A stretch of 37,134 nucleotides of DNA, from assembly GCA_036396755.1 (NCBI GenBank), contig DASWKG010000054.1, positions 1 through 37,134 of the forward strand. Reading direction: 5' to 3'. This document shows, piece by piece, positions 8,706 through 17,732 of the stretch (position 1 is its first letter; every line of letters starts with the position of its first letter). Under the pieces are notes generated by a model. The model was not told the origin of the DNA. It saw nothing but the letters and a program-made list of their open reading frames with translations, and ran no database searches. The stretch comes from DASWKG01 sp036396755 (GTDB taxonomy: Bacteria; Actinomycetota; UBA4738; CALAEC01). The position numbers and the translations under genes are program-made.

Positions 8706-9323
8706 GTGAACATCGCCGTCCTCGCATCCGGAGCCGGAACCAACCTGCAGGCCCTGCTCGACGATCCCGTCGTGGGGCCGCGGGTGGTGCTCGTCGTCTC
8801 CGACCGAGCCGACGCCGGCGCCCTCGAGCGCGGACGGCTGGCCGGCGCGAAGGCCGTGCACGTGGACCCGGCCGTCCACTCCGGCCGCGAGGACCACGAC
8901 CGCGCGCTCCTCGACGTGCTCCGGGCCGAGGCGGTCGACCTCGTGTGCCTCGCCGGGTTCATGCGGATCCTGACCGCGTCCGTCGTGCGGGCCTTCGAGG
9001 GGCGGATGCTGAACGTGCACCCGTCGCTGCTCCCCGCCTTCCCCGGGGCCAGCGCCCCCCGCGACGCGCTCGCCTGGGGGGCGAAGGTGAGTGGCGTCAC
9101 CGTGCACTTCGTCGATGAGGAGGTCGACCACGGTCCGATCCTCATGCAGGAGGCCGTTCCCGTGCTGGAGGGCGACGACGAGTTGGCGCTCCACGCCCGG
9201 ATCCAGGCCGTCGAGCACCGGCTCTTCCCCCAGGCGGTGCGCCTCGTCCTCGAGGGCCGCGTGAAGGTGGAAGGGCGCCGGGTGCGCGTCGCGCCGCCGG
9301 CCGAAGGGAAGGAGCACGGATGA
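8706..9323 (+). CDS. purN: Phosphoribosylglycinamide formyltransferase (GAR transformylase)
   Basis: 205 residues. Transfers a formyl group from 10-formyl-tetrahydrofolate to GAR, the third step of purine synthesis. The phosphate loop SGAGTNLQALL (8-18) starts the protein. The catalytic triad is N103 and H105 in LNVHPSLLPAFPG and D141 in VDHGPIL, matching Asn106, His108 and Asp144 of the E. coli enzyme. The GTG at 8706 is the first possible start and gives the canonical MNIAVLASG. The stop overlaps the purH ATG (ATGA), so both transformylases are co-translated. The folate cofactor could come from FolD, encoded at 16584. Confidence 0.95.
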   Translation: MNIAVLASGAGTNLQALLDDPVVGPRVVLVVSDRADAGALERGRLAGAKAVHVDPAVHSGREDHDRALLDVLRAEAVDLVCLAGFMRILTASVVRAFEGRMLNVHPSLLPAFPGASAPRDALAWGAKVSGVTVHFVDEEVDHGPILMQEAVPVLEGDDELALHARIQAVEHRLFPQAVRLVLEGRVKVEGRRVRVAPPAEGKEHG

Positions 9324-10855
9324 GCGGGGTCGTGCCCGTGCGCCGGGCCGTGGTGTCGGTGTCGGACAAGGATGGTGTCGTCGAGCTTGGCCGCGGGCTG
9401 GTCGCCGCCGGCGCGCGGGTGATCTCGACGGGCTCCACCGCGGCGACGTTGCGCGAGGCCGGCGTGGCGGTGACCGAGGTGGCGGAGGTCACGGGGTTCC
9501 CCGAGATGATGGGCGGCCGGGTGAAGACGCTCCACCCCGCGATCCACGCGGGCATCCTCGCCGACAAGCGGAACCCCGAGCACCTCGAGGCGCTCTCGGG
9601 GCAGGGGATCGAGCCGATCGACCTCGTCGTCGTGAACCTCTACCCGTTCGAGCGCACGGTGGCCTCCGGGGCCGGGCCCGACGAGATCGTCGAGCAGATC
9701 GACATCGGCGGCCCGACGCTGCTGCGCGCCGCGGCGAAGAACCACGCTTCGGTGGGGGTCGTGGTCGACCCCGCGCGATACGGCGAGGTCGTCGCCGCGA
9801 TCGAGAAGGAGGGCGGGCTGACCGACGAGCTGCGGCGCGACCTCGCCCGCGAGGCGTTCGCGCACGTCGCCGCCTACGACGCGGCGATCGCCGCCTGGTT
9901 CGGGCGGGAGGACGAGGAGCCGCCGCGGATCGTGGTCCCCGGCTTCGAGCGCGCCGCGTCGCTCCGCTACGGCGAGAACCCGCACCAGGCCGCGGCCCTC
10001 TACCGGAAGGTGCTGACCGACGGGCCCCTCGGAGGCGCCGATGTGCTCCAGGGCAAGGAGATGTCGTACAACAACTGGCTCGACGCCGAGGCGGCGCGGG
10101 GGCTGGCCGCGTGGCTCGAGGGGCCGGCCTGCGTGATCGTGAAGCACCACAACCCGTGCGGAGCGGCGGAAGCGGGGTCGCCCGCCCATGCCTACCGGGC
10201 CGCGTTCGAGTCCGACACCGTGTCCGCGTTCGGCGGGGTGGTCGCGTTCAACGCCGAGGTCGACGCGGCCGCCGCGGCGGCGATGGCCGACGTGTTCACC
10301 GAGGTGGTCGTGGCGCCGGCGTTCTCCGCGGAAGCGCTCGCCGCCTTCGCCGAGCGGAAGAACCTGCGCGTGGTCCGGGCGCCCCTCCCGACCGAGGGCG
10401 GCCTCGAGCTGCGCCCGATCGACGGGGGCGCGCTCGTCCAGCACCGCGACGCGGTCACCGAGACCCGCGACGCGATGAAGGTGGCCACGCGCCGCGAGCC
10501 GACCGAGGACGAATGGGCGTCGCTCCTGTTCGCCTGGAAGGTCGCCGCCCGCGTGAAGTCGAATGCGATCGTCCTCGCGGTCGGCACCGCGACGGTCGGC
10601 GTGGGCGCGGGGCAGATGAGCCGGGTCGACTCGGTCCACATCGCCTCACGCAAGGCGGGGGAGCGCTCGGCGGGCTCGGCGATGGCGAGCGACGCGTTCT
10701 TCCCGTTCCGCGACGGCATCGACGCGGCCGCCGAGGCGGGCGTCAAGGCGGTCATCCAGCCGGGCGGGTCGGTGCGCGACGACGAGGTCGTGGCCGCCGC
10801 CGACGAGCACGGGATGGCGATGGTGCTGACCGGCGTCCGGCACTTCCGGCACTGA
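9320..10855 (+). CDS. purH: Bifunctional AICAR transformylase / IMP cyclohydrolase
   Basis: 511 residues, normal for the family. It performs the last two steps of IMP synthesis. The N-terminal cyclohydrolase (MGS-like) domain shows SVSDKDG (13-19), STGSTAATL (36-44) and GGRVKTLHP (65-73). The C-terminal formyltransferase domain starts near RAASLRYGENPHQ (211-223) and carries KHHNPCG (275-281) with the catalytic Lys-His pair, then SAFGGVVAFN and the GQMSRVDSV nucleotide-binding stretch. ATG at 9320 follows AAGGAG by six bases and overlaps the purN stop. It converges with the glycosidase gene; only eight bases separate the stops. Confidence 0.97.
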   Translation: MSGVVPVRRAVVSVSDKDGVVELGRGLVAAGARVISTGSTAATLREAGVAVTEVAEVTGFPEMMGGRVKTLHPAIHAGILADKRNPEHLEALSGQGIEPIDLVVVNLYPFERTVASGAGPDEIVEQIDIGGPTLLRAAAKNHASVGVVVDPARYGEVVAAIEKEGGLTDELRRDLAREAFAHVAAYDAAIAAWFGREDEEPPRIVVPGFERAASLRYGENPHQAAALYRKVLTDGPLGGADVLQGKEMSYNNWLDAEAARGLAAWLEGPACVIVKHHNPCGAAEAGSPAHAYRAAFESDTVSAFGGVVAFNAEVDAAAAAAMADVFTEVVVAPAFSAEALAAFAERKNLRVVRAPLPTEGGLELRPIDGGALVQHRDAVTETRDAMKVATRREPTEDEWASLLFAWKVAARVKSNAIVLAVGTATVGVGAGQMSRVDSVHIASRKAGERSAGSAMASDAFFPFRDGIDAAAEAGVKAVIQPGGSVRDDEVVAAADEHGMAMVLTGVRHFRH

Positions 10856-10863
10856 CGCCGGGT

Positions 10864-11973
10864 TCAGCAGCCCCGCTCCTCCGCGGCCGCGACCTCGTCG
10901 GCGTAGGAGCTTCGGTAGGTGCCCGAGTGGTCCTCGTCCCAGTAGTGGTGTGCCTCGTAGCGGAACCGGCGATCGTCGACCCAGCCGCGCGGGTGAACAT
11001 CGGCCCACACCTGGGCGCCCGACCACTGGTAGCCGGGGACGAGGACGAGCGTGCGGTCGCCCCGGTTGCGGATCGCGTCGAGGGCGGCGCGGGATGCGCG
11101 CTCCCAGAGCTTGGCGCCCGTCGGTCGTTCGGGCAGCTCCACCGGCTCGGTCATGAGCCCGTAGCCGGCGACGCCCGGCATGTTCTCGAACGCCCGGCTG
11201 AGCCGCCGCCAGAGGTTCGCGAACGCCGAGAGCGGCACCTGCCGCGAGCCGATCGCCCGGCGGACGCCCTCCTCGCCGTTCGAGAGGTAGTAGGCGCCGA
11301 AGTTGTGCGGGTCGATCACCACGCGGAGGCCGGCCTCGTTCGCGCGCCCGATCGCCCCGCGGTAGCGGCGGAGCTCCGTGGCGTGGAGGGGGCCGAACGG
11401 CTCACGCTGGAGCCGCTCCCAGCGGAACGGGAGGCGGATCAGCCGGACCCCGTGGGCGGCGAGGTAGTCGAAGGTGCCCTGGGGGTCGTAGTGGTAGTCG
11501 GTGTCGTAGGTGCCCGGGTTCTCGTTCGAAAAGGGGGAGGTCGGCTGGACGGTGGGCGCCTCGCCGAACTCGCCGCCGGCCACGTTCACCCCGCGCCCGG
11601 GCCCGGGGTGCGCCTCGACCACCGGTGCCTGGGTGTTGGCGGTGTCGACCCCGGGCGCCTCGCCGCGGTCCTCGTAGGGGGCGAGCGGGTAGGAGTCGCC
11701 CCACCACTCGCCCGTGGCCCAGGTGGTCACCCAGAGCCCGGCCGCGTCGGCCCGGTCGAACCAGGCCTCGGCCAGGGCGTTCCACTCGTCGGCGTCGCCC
11801 ATCTCGTCGTCGGGCCACCCCGTCTCGCCGACGAAGCCCCGGGCGTCCTCCCGCTCCAGCCAGCCAGTGAACGAGTCGAGCTCACCGATGACGCAGGCGT
11901 GGAGGGCGTTCTCCTGCGCCGCGGCCGGGGCCGAGAGCAGGGGCAGGGCGAGGAGCAGGGCGACGCGTCGCAC
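10864..11973 (-). CDS. Secreted GH5-like glycosidase in circularly permuted order
   Basis: 369 residues with a signal peptide (1-20, cleavage after SAPAAAQ). The remainder reads as a family-5 (cellulase-type) barrel in swapped order. Residues 24-99 look like the normal C-terminal end: GFVGETGWP (46-54) with the presumed nucleophile E50, then LWVTTWATGEWWG (80-92). Residues 128-369 look like the normal N-terminal and middle parts: GVNVAGGEFGE (128-138), IRLPFRWERLQ (179-189), DPHNF (221-225), LMTEPVEL (273-280) with the presumed acid/base E276 (Thr replaces the usual Asn before it), and YEAHHYWDEDHSGTY (339-353). The protein stops in the loop where residue 24 would normally continue. Cys27 and Cys369 could bridge the new ends. 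Substrate is unknown; a beta-1,4-glucan or mannan is possible. GTG at 11973 lies six bases after TACCAT. Confidence 0.85.
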   Translation of the reverse strand: MRRVALLLALPLLSAPAAAQENALHACVIGELDSFTGWLEREDARGFVGETGWPDDEMGDADEWNALAEAWFDRADAAGLWVTTWATGEWWGDSYPLAPYEDRGEAPGVDTANTQAPVVEAHPGPGRGVNVAGGEFGEAPTVQPTSPFSNENPGTYDTDYHYDPQGTFDYLAAHGVRLIRLPFRWERLQREPFGPLHATELRRYRGAIGRANEAGLRVVIDPHNFGAYYLSNGEEGVRRAIGSRQVPLSAFANLWRRLSRAFENMPGVAGYGLMTEPVELPERPTGAKLWERASRAALDAIRNRGDRTLVLVPGYQWSGAQVWADVHPRGWVDDRRFRYEAHHYWDEDHSGTYRSSYADEVAAAEERGC

Positions 11974-11979
11974 GGGCAG

Positions 11980-11985
11980 ATGGTA
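11980..11985 (-). promoter_or_regulatory. -10 element, leaderless start of the glycosidase gene
   Basis: TACCAT on the minus strand lies six bases before GTG 11973. The 185-base gap from here to aapJ holds this promoter, the aapJ promoter and its leader; nothing else is evident. Confidence 0.4.
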
Positions 11986-12069
11986 CCTCCGGCCCCGGGA
12001 CGGCCGTAGGGAGCGAAGCGGCCGAAGCGGGTCCCCCATCCGGGCTGGTGGCCTCCCTCGGATACCGGA

Positions 12070-12075
12070 TATGAT
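12070..12075 (+). promoter_or_regulatory. -10 element of the aapJ promoter
   Basis: TATGAT is followed by a leader of about 77 bases with a proper Shine-Dalgarno, unlike the leaderless genes nearby. No clear -35 is visible. Confidence 0.45.
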
Positions 12076-12087
12076 GCCCACCCCTGG

Positions 12088-12113
12088 GGGCCCGCCTGCT
12101 CTGCCTCGGGCCC
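12088..12113 (+). other. Stem-loop in the aapJ leader
   Basis: GGGCCCG and CGGGCCC form a seven-base-pair stem with a 12-base loop, located between the -10 box and the ribosome-binding site (AGGGAGGGG, about 12145-12153). It could affect mRNA stability or start access; it is too small to be called a riboswitch. Confidence 0.35.
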
Positions 12114-12158
12114 GTGGGCGTTCCGGCGACGGCAGAGCGATGGAAGGGAGGGGATCAC

Positions 12159-13274
12159 ATGCGGAGGAGCTTCTTCGCAAAGCTCACGGCCCTCGCCGCC
12201 GTCTCGGTGCTCGTACTCTCGGCCTGTGGCCGGGGGGAAGACGAGCCCGAGCCGCAGGCGGAGGAGACCACCGATCCGGGGCAGGGCGAGGAGCAGGTCA
12301 GCCTGCTTCAGACCGTGCTGGACCGCGGCACGCTGAACTGCGGTGTGAACAACACCGTCCCCGGCTTCGGGTTCGACCCGGGGACCGGCGAGATCGACGG
12401 CTTCGACACCGAATTCTGCCGCGCCATCGCGACGGCCGTCCTCGGTGACCCCACGGCGATCGAGCTGGTTCCGATCGACGCCGAGGAGCGCTTCAACGCG
12501 CTGCGGGCGGGGGAGTACGACGTCCTCGTCCGGAACACCACCTGGACCTCGAGCCGTGACGGCACCGAGGGCGTGGCGTTCGCGCACGTGAACTTCTACG
12601 ACGGGCAGGCCATGATGGTTCGAGCCGACTCGGGGTACGAGAAGGTCGCGGACATGGACGGCACCGCCGCCTGCGTGACCACCGGCACCACCACGGAGCT
12701 GAACCTCGCCGACTACGCGGCGCAGGTCGAGGCCGACATCGAGGCGGTCACCTTCGCCGAGAACCCCCAGCTCCAGGAGGCCTTCATCGCCGGCCGCTGC
12801 GACGGCTGGACCTCCGACCGCTCCCAGCTCGCGGGCATCCGCAGCGCCTGGCCGGGGAGCGACGGTGGCCCCGAGGCGCTCGTCATCCTCGACGACGTGA
12901 TGTCAAAGGAGCCGTTGGCTCCCGCGGTCGTCGACGGCGACAGCGACTGGTACGACGTCGTGAACTGGACGGTCAACGGGCTGATCCTGGCCGAGGAGCT
13001 GGGCGTCGACAGCGGCAACGTCGCGCAGCAGGCCAGCAACCCGGACAGCCCGCAGATCGCGGCGATGCTGGGCGTGCCGTTCGAGGCCGCGACCGAGACC
13101 CTCGAGGTCGACCACGGGCTCGGGATCGACAACACGTTCATGCAGGACGTGATCGCGGCGGTCGGCAACTACGGCGAGATCTTCGATCGCCACGTGGCGC
13201 CCCTCGGCGTCGAGCGTGGCGTGAACGCGCTGTGGACCGACGGCGGGATCCAGTACGCGTACCCGTTCCGGTAA
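12159..13274 (+). CDS. aapJ: Amino-acid ABC transporter substrate-binding lipoprotein
   Basis: 371 residues, family-3 solute-binding protein. The lipobox L20-S-A-C23 makes it a membrane-anchored lipoprotein. An acidic linker (GRGEDEPEPQAEE...) leads into the binding domain, which begins VLDRGTLNCGVNN and continues with GFDTEFCRAIA and LRAGEYDVLVRNTTWT, features typical of the AapJ/BztA group of general L-amino-acid receptors. The C-terminus, RGVNALWTDGGIQYAYPFR, is a hallmark of that subgroup. ATG at 12159 is preceded by AGGGAGGGG. It heads a four-gene cluster with two permeases and an ATPase. The exact amino-acid range cannot be read from sequence. Confidence 0.93.
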   Translation: MRRSFFAKLTALAAVSVLVLSACGRGEDEPEPQAEETTDPGQGEEQVSLLQTVLDRGTLNCGVNNTVPGFGFDPGTGEIDGFDTEFCRAIATAVLGDPTAIELVPIDAEERFNALRAGEYDVLVRNTTWTSSRDGTEGVAFAHVNFYDGQAMMVRADSGYEKVADMDGTAACVTTGTTTELNLADYAAQVEADIEAVTFAENPQLQEAFIAGRCDGWTSDRSQLAGIRSAWPGSDGGPEALVILDDVMSKEPLAPAVVDGDSDWYDVVNWTVNGLILAEELGVDSGNVAQQASNPDSPQIAAMLGVPFEAATETLEVDHGLGIDNTFMQDVIAAVGNYGEIFDRHVAPLGVERGVNALWTDGGIQYAYPFR

Positions 13275-13299
13275 GCGACGAAGGTAGGGAGATGACCGA

Positions 13300-13328
13300 G
13301 TGGGGCCCGGACTCGTTCCGGGCCCCAC
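13300..13328 (+). terminator. Perfect 12-bp hairpin between aapJ and aapQ
   Basis: GTGGGGCCCGGA pairs perfectly with TCCGGGCCCCAC around a five-base loop (CTCGT). It lies 26 bases after the aapJ stop and ends 35 bases before aapQ. No T-run follows, so it is more likely a partial terminator or 3' stabiliser that keeps receptor mRNA in excess over permease mRNA, as seen in other binding-protein transport operons. Confidence 0.65.
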
Positions 13329-13363
13329 GCGTCTAACCGGGAGGCACGTCGGGTGAGGGCAAC

Positions 13364-14545
13364 GTGAGTCAGGCGGCCGCCGTCGCGGCGGGACGTCCGC
13401 CCTTCTGGCGGGACGTCCGCATCCTCCGCGTCCTGTGGCAGATCCTCTTCTCCGTGGCCGTGATCGTCATCGGTCGCGAGATCTACCTCAACCTGGCGTT
13501 CGGCGTGAAGCAGCAGGGCGTCGACCTCTCGTGGAGCTTCCTGAACAGCCAGGCGGGCTTCAGCATCAAGGAGGGCCTCGACTACAGCAGGGCCGACTCG
13601 ATCGCTCGGGCGCTGATCGTCGCCGGCTTCAACACGATCCGGATCGCGGCGGTGGGCATCGTCCTGGCGTCGCTCCTCGGGCTCGTGATCGGCGTCGCTC
13701 GACTGTCGCGCAACTGGCTCGTTCGCAAGATCGCGCAGGCCTACGTCGACCTGTTCCGCAACACGCCCGTCGTGATCATCCTGCTGTTCCTCTACTTCGG
13801 CGTCGTCTACTCGCTGCCCCGCGTGGAGGAGGGGAGCATCTTCGACGTCGCGTTCGTATCCCTTCGGGGCACGGCGTTCCCCTGGCCCCGAACGGACGCG
13901 GGGGCAGGCATTTGGGGCAGCTGCTTGCTTGCGGCGCTGGTCATCGCCTGGCTGGTCCGGCGCTGGCGCACCCGGATCAATGAGGCGACCGGAAAGCCCC
14001 ACTACCGGTTCCTGTGGTCGTTCGGGGTCTTCCTCGCGCTTGCGCTGGCATCCTACTTCGTCATCGGGAGCCCGATGAAGATGGATGTCCCCCAGCGAGC
14101 GGGCCTCCGGTTCACCGGCGGCGTCCAGCTCAGCGCCGAGTACTTCGGGCTGCTGGTGGGGCTCACGCTGTACACGTCGGCCTTCATCGGCGAGATCATC
14201 CGTGGAAGCATCCTCGCGGTGCAGAAGGGGCAGAAGGAGGCAGGCGAGGCGCTTGGGCTGACACCGTTCCAGCAGCTTCGGTTCGTGGTCCTTCCACAAG
14301 CGATGCGCATCGCCATCCCCCCCATCAACAGCCAGTACCAGAACCTCCTGAAGAACTCGAGCCTCGGCCTGTTCGTGGCGTATCCGGAGCTCGTGGGAGT
14401 GGGCAGGACCGTCATCAATCAGGAGGGTCGCTTCACGCAGGTGCTCGTCATCTGGATGCTGAGCTATCTCGCCATGACCCTCAGCATCTCCACCGTCATG
14501 AACGGCGTGAATCGGCTGGTCGCCTACCGTGGAGCCCGTCGCTGA
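13364..14545 (+). CDS. aapQ: Amino-acid ABC transporter permease, AapQ type
   Basis: 393-residue inner-membrane permease. It has the extra N-terminal and central region typical of AapQ relative to ordinary 220-residue HisQ/M permeases: a first helix near 24-42, then SIARALIVAGFNTIRIA at the permease domain start, FRNTPVVIILLFLYFG, a spacer with two helices (about 183-200 and 220-236), and the EAA loop EAGEALGLTPFQQ followed by VVLPQAMRIAIPP, which contacts the ATPase. GTG at 13364 follows GAGGG weakly. The gene's stop overlaps the next ATG (TGATG). Confidence 0.92.
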   Translation: MSQAAAVAAGRPPFWRDVRILRVLWQILFSVAVIVIGREIYLNLAFGVKQQGVDLSWSFLNSQAGFSIKEGLDYSRADSIARALIVAGFNTIRIAAVGIVLASLLGLVIGVARLSRNWLVRKIAQAYVDLFRNTPVVIILLFLYFGVVYSLPRVEEGSIFDVAFVSLRGTAFPWPRTDAGAGIWGSCLLAALVIAWLVRRWRTRINEATGKPHYRFLWSFGVFLALALASYFVIGSPMKMDVPQRAGLRFTGGVQLSAEYFGLLVGLTLYTSAFIGEIIRGSILAVQKGQKEAGEALGLTPFQQLRFVVLPQAMRIAIPPINSQYQNLLKNSSLGLFVAYPELVGVGRTVINQEGRFTQVLVIWMLSYLAMTLSISTVMNGVNRLVAYRGARR

Positions 14546-15786
14546 TGGACCGCCCTCGCGACCCCGACGACGTCACCGCCTTCCGGGCCCAGGAAGGTGC
14601 GGCCGTCGAGGTCGCCCCCCACAAGGAGCCGACCACGCGGCGCGAGTGGATCAAGGAGAACCTCTTCTCCACTCCGTTCAGCGGGATCCTGACGGTGCTC
14701 TCGGCCGCCTTCATCCTCTACTTCGGATATGGCTTCCTGCACTGGATCTTCGTTGGTGGCGAGTGGCAGATCGTCAAGGGGAGCCTCCGCTCCTACATGA
14801 TCGGGCGTTTCCCGTTCGAGGAGGCGTGGCGGGTGTGGGTCGGGTTTTTCCTCGTCGCCGCTCTCGGGGGTCTGTCGTGGGGGGTGCTGGAGAAGCGTAT
14901 CGCCTGGAGCCTTCGGCGGATCATCTCCACTGCGCTGGTCGCTGTTGCCGGGGTGGGGCTGCTCTTCTACCTCATCGAAAGCGGGCGGGTCTGGGTCCTC
15001 CTCGGTTCCCTGATCGCCACCTACTTCGGGATGATGTGGTTCGGCAAGGTCGTCGGCCGCCGGCTCGAGAAGGTGGTTGCGTTGGGCTGGCTTCTTATCT
15101 ACCCGGCTGTGGTTCTGATCCTGGTTGGCTTCGGCGGGCCTTCTCCCCGACGCTGGGATGGCCTCCTGCTCAACGTGATGGTGGGTTCCATCGGCATCGT
15201 TGCCTCGTTCCCGATCGGGTTGTTGCTCGCTCTGGGTCGCCGCAGCTCCTTCCCCGCGATCCGCACGTTCTGCGTGGGCTTCATCGAGCTCATCAGGGGG
15301 GTACCGCTCGTCACCCTCATCATCTCCGCCATCTTCCTGCTGCCGCTCCTGCTCCCACCGCAGTGGGAGCTCAATCTGGTGATCCGCCTCACGATCGTGT
15401 TCACCATCTTCAGTGCCGCGTACGTGGCCGAGATCGTTCGGGGTGGCCTGCAGGGCGTCCACCAAGGGCAATACGAGGCCGCCAAAGCGCTTGGCCTGCC
15501 CACGTGGCGGATGACCGCGTTCGTGATCCTCCCGCAGGCCCTGCGGAACACGATCCCCGCGATGATCAGCCACTTCATCAGCGTGTGGAAGGACACGTCG
15601 CTGCTGTCCGCCAGCCAGGCGAATGACCTGCTGGACGCGGCGCGGCGGTCGGCGGCCTCGCTCGACTTCATCGGTCACTCGAAGGAGGCGTACTTCGCGG
15701 CGGGTCTCATCTTCTGGGTGGTGGCGATCTCGCTGGGCCGGTGGAGCCAGCGGGTTGAAAAACGAGTGGGAGTGGGGGAGCGTTAG
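14545..15786 (+). CDS. aapM: Amino-acid ABC transporter permease, AapM type
   Basis: 413 residues, the second permease half. A hydrophilic N-terminus ends in KEPTTRREWIKENLFS, a motif typical of AapM proteins, followed by about four extra helices and a C-terminal permease domain with FIELIRGVPLVTLI, SAAYVAEIVRGG and the EAA loop YEAAKALGLPTWRM. Codon choice is visibly less G/C-biased than in the flanking aapP and folD genes, which may reflect constraints on membrane proteins or a different history. ATG overlaps the aapQ stop; aapP starts immediately after its TAG. Confidence 0.92.
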   Translation: MDRPRDPDDVTAFRAQEGAAVEVAPHKEPTTRREWIKENLFSTPFSGILTVLSAAFILYFGYGFLHWIFVGGEWQIVKGSLRSYMIGRFPFEEAWRVWVGFFLVAALGGLSWGVLEKRIAWSLRRIISTALVAVAGVGLLFYLIESGRVWVLLGSLIATYFGMMWFGKVVGRRLEKVVALGWLLIYPAVVLILVGFGGPSPRRWDGLLLNVMVGSIGIVASFPIGLLLALGRRSSFPAIRTFCVGFIELIRGVPLVTLIISAIFLLPLLLPPQWELNLVIRLTIVFTIFSAAYVAEIVRGGLQGVHQGQYEAAKALGLPTWRMTAFVILPQALRNTIPAMISHFISVWKDTSLLSASQANDLLDAARRSAASLDFIGHSKEAYFAAGLIFWVVAISLGRWSQRVEKRVGVGER

Positions 15787-16583
<797 letters not shown>

Positions 16584-16587
<4 letters not shown>

Positions 16588-17447
16588 CGGCCAGGCTCAT
16601 CGACGGGAAGGCCCTCGCGGCCGAGATCCGCGGCGAGGTGGCCGTCCGCGTGCGCGCGCTGGCGGAGCGCGGCGTGACCCCCGGGCTCGCGGCCGTGCTG
16701 GTCGGCGACGACGAGCCCTCGAAGATCTACGTCGGCATGAAGCAGAAGGCGTGTGCCGAGGTCGGGATCCACTCCGAGCGCCACGAGCTGCCCGAGGACA
16801 CGACCGAGGAGCAGCTCCTCGAGTTGATCGGGAAGCTGAACGCCGACCCGGCCGTCCACGGCATCCTCGTGCAGCTTCCGCTCCCGAGGCAGATCCACGT
16901 CCTGCCGGTGCACGAGACGATCGCCGTCGCGAAGGACGTCGACGGGCTCACCCCCGCGAGCGTCGGGCGTCTGGTGCGGGGGGAGGCGACCTTCCTTCCG
17001 GCCACCCCCTACGGCATCGTGGAGGCGCTGGCTCGGATCGGGATCTCGACGCAGGGGGCCGACGTGGTGATCGTCGGGCGCGGCGCCCTGGTCGGCATGC
17101 CGCTCTCGATCATGCTGGCCCAGAAGAGCGACCGGGGGAACGCGACCGTCACGATCTGCCACACGCGGACCCGGGACCTGGGCGAGCACACGCGGCGTGC
17201 CGACATCCTCGTCGCGGCGGCGGGCGTCCCCGGGACCATCACGGCCGACATGGTGAAGCCCGGCGCGGTGGTGATCGACGTGGCCGTGAACCGCACCGAC
17301 GCAGGGCTGGTCGGCGACGTGGCTTTCGACGAGGTCAAGGAGGTTGCCGGCTGGATCACCCCCGTCCCCGGCGGGGTCGGGCCGCTGACGGTAGCGATGC
17401 TCATGGTGAACACGGTCACCGCCGCCGAGCAGCTCGCGAGCGCGTGA
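16584..17447 (+). CDS. folD: Methylene-THF dehydrogenase / methenyl-THF cyclohydrolase
   Basis: 287 residues. Bifunctional enzyme that interconverts 5,10-methylene-THF and 10-formyl-THF with NADP, supplying formyl groups to PurN and PurH and methylene-THF to the reductase downstream. Y49 and K53 in KIYVGMKQK match the catalytic Tyr50/Lys54 of E. coli FolD. Q98 in LVQLPLP and KDVDG (117-121) complete the active site. The Rossmann part reads GRGALVGMP, and PVPGGVGPLTVAML near the C-terminus is the family signature. The motif usually written 'PCTPxG' is PATPYG here, a tolerated change. The GTG overlaps the aapP stop. Confidence 0.96.
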
Positions 17448-17468
17448 CGCGCACCCACCTCGGGGTGG

Positions 17469-17482
17469 TACCATACGTATGG
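17469..17482 (+). promoter_or_regulatory. vapB promoter -10 box with overlapping palindromic operator
   Basis: TACCAT (17469-17474) lies nine bases before the vapB ATG. It overlaps CCATACGTATGG (17471-17482), a perfect 12-base palindrome ending one base before that start codon. VapB-type antitoxins usually bind palindromes over their own promoter, so this is the expected autoregulatory site. The whole control region is squeezed into the 36 bases between folD and vapB. Confidence 0.6.
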
Positions 17483-17483
17483 C

Positions 17484-17732
17484 ATGGCGATGAGGAAAAC
17501 CACCATCTACCTCTCCGAGGAGGAGGCAGAGGCTCTCCGCAAGGAGGCCGCCGAGCGCGGCGTCTCTCAGGCTGAGCTCATCCGCCAAGGCCTGCGTGAG
17601 GTCGTCGATATCCCCAAGCCGAAGAAACGCGTCTTCCACAGTATGGGGAAGGGCCGCGGGCCGGGTGGACCCACACCCACACGCTGGGATGCCGACGAGC
17701 TCTACGAGCGTGTCATGGGTCGTCGTCGGTGA
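17484..17732 (+). CDS. vapB: VapB-type antitoxin, ribbon-helix-helix
   Basis: 82 residues. The N-terminal RRTTIYL-like strand (here RKTTIYLSEEEAEALRKEA) followed by two helices (GVSQAELIRQGLREVV) is a ribbon-helix-helix DNA-binding fold. The basic/Gly-rich tail from residue 47 on (KKRVFHSMGKGRGPGG) would be the toxin-wrapping segment. It neutralises VapC and represses the operon. ATG at 17484 follows the palindromic operator directly; leaderless translation is likely since there is no Shine-Dalgarno. Codon use is softer (more A/T at third positions) than in folD and the reductase gene, in line with acquisition. Its stop overlaps the toxin start (GTGA). Confidence 0.88.
   Translation: MAMRKTTIYLSEEEAEALRKEAAERGVSQAELIRQGLREVVDIPKPKKRVFHSMGKGRGPGGPTPTRWDADELYERVMGRRR

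Noticed and set aside
8015..10639. Very long minus-strand open frame antisense to purN and purH
   Set aside because: Only its last 202 codons (the zinc-finger membrane protein) read as protein; the rest is Arg/Gly/Asp-rich antisense translation of high-GC third positions.
12088..12113. aapJ leader stem-loop as an amino-acid riboswitch
   Set aside because: The leader is only about 77 bases with one simple stem; no known riboswitch core fits.
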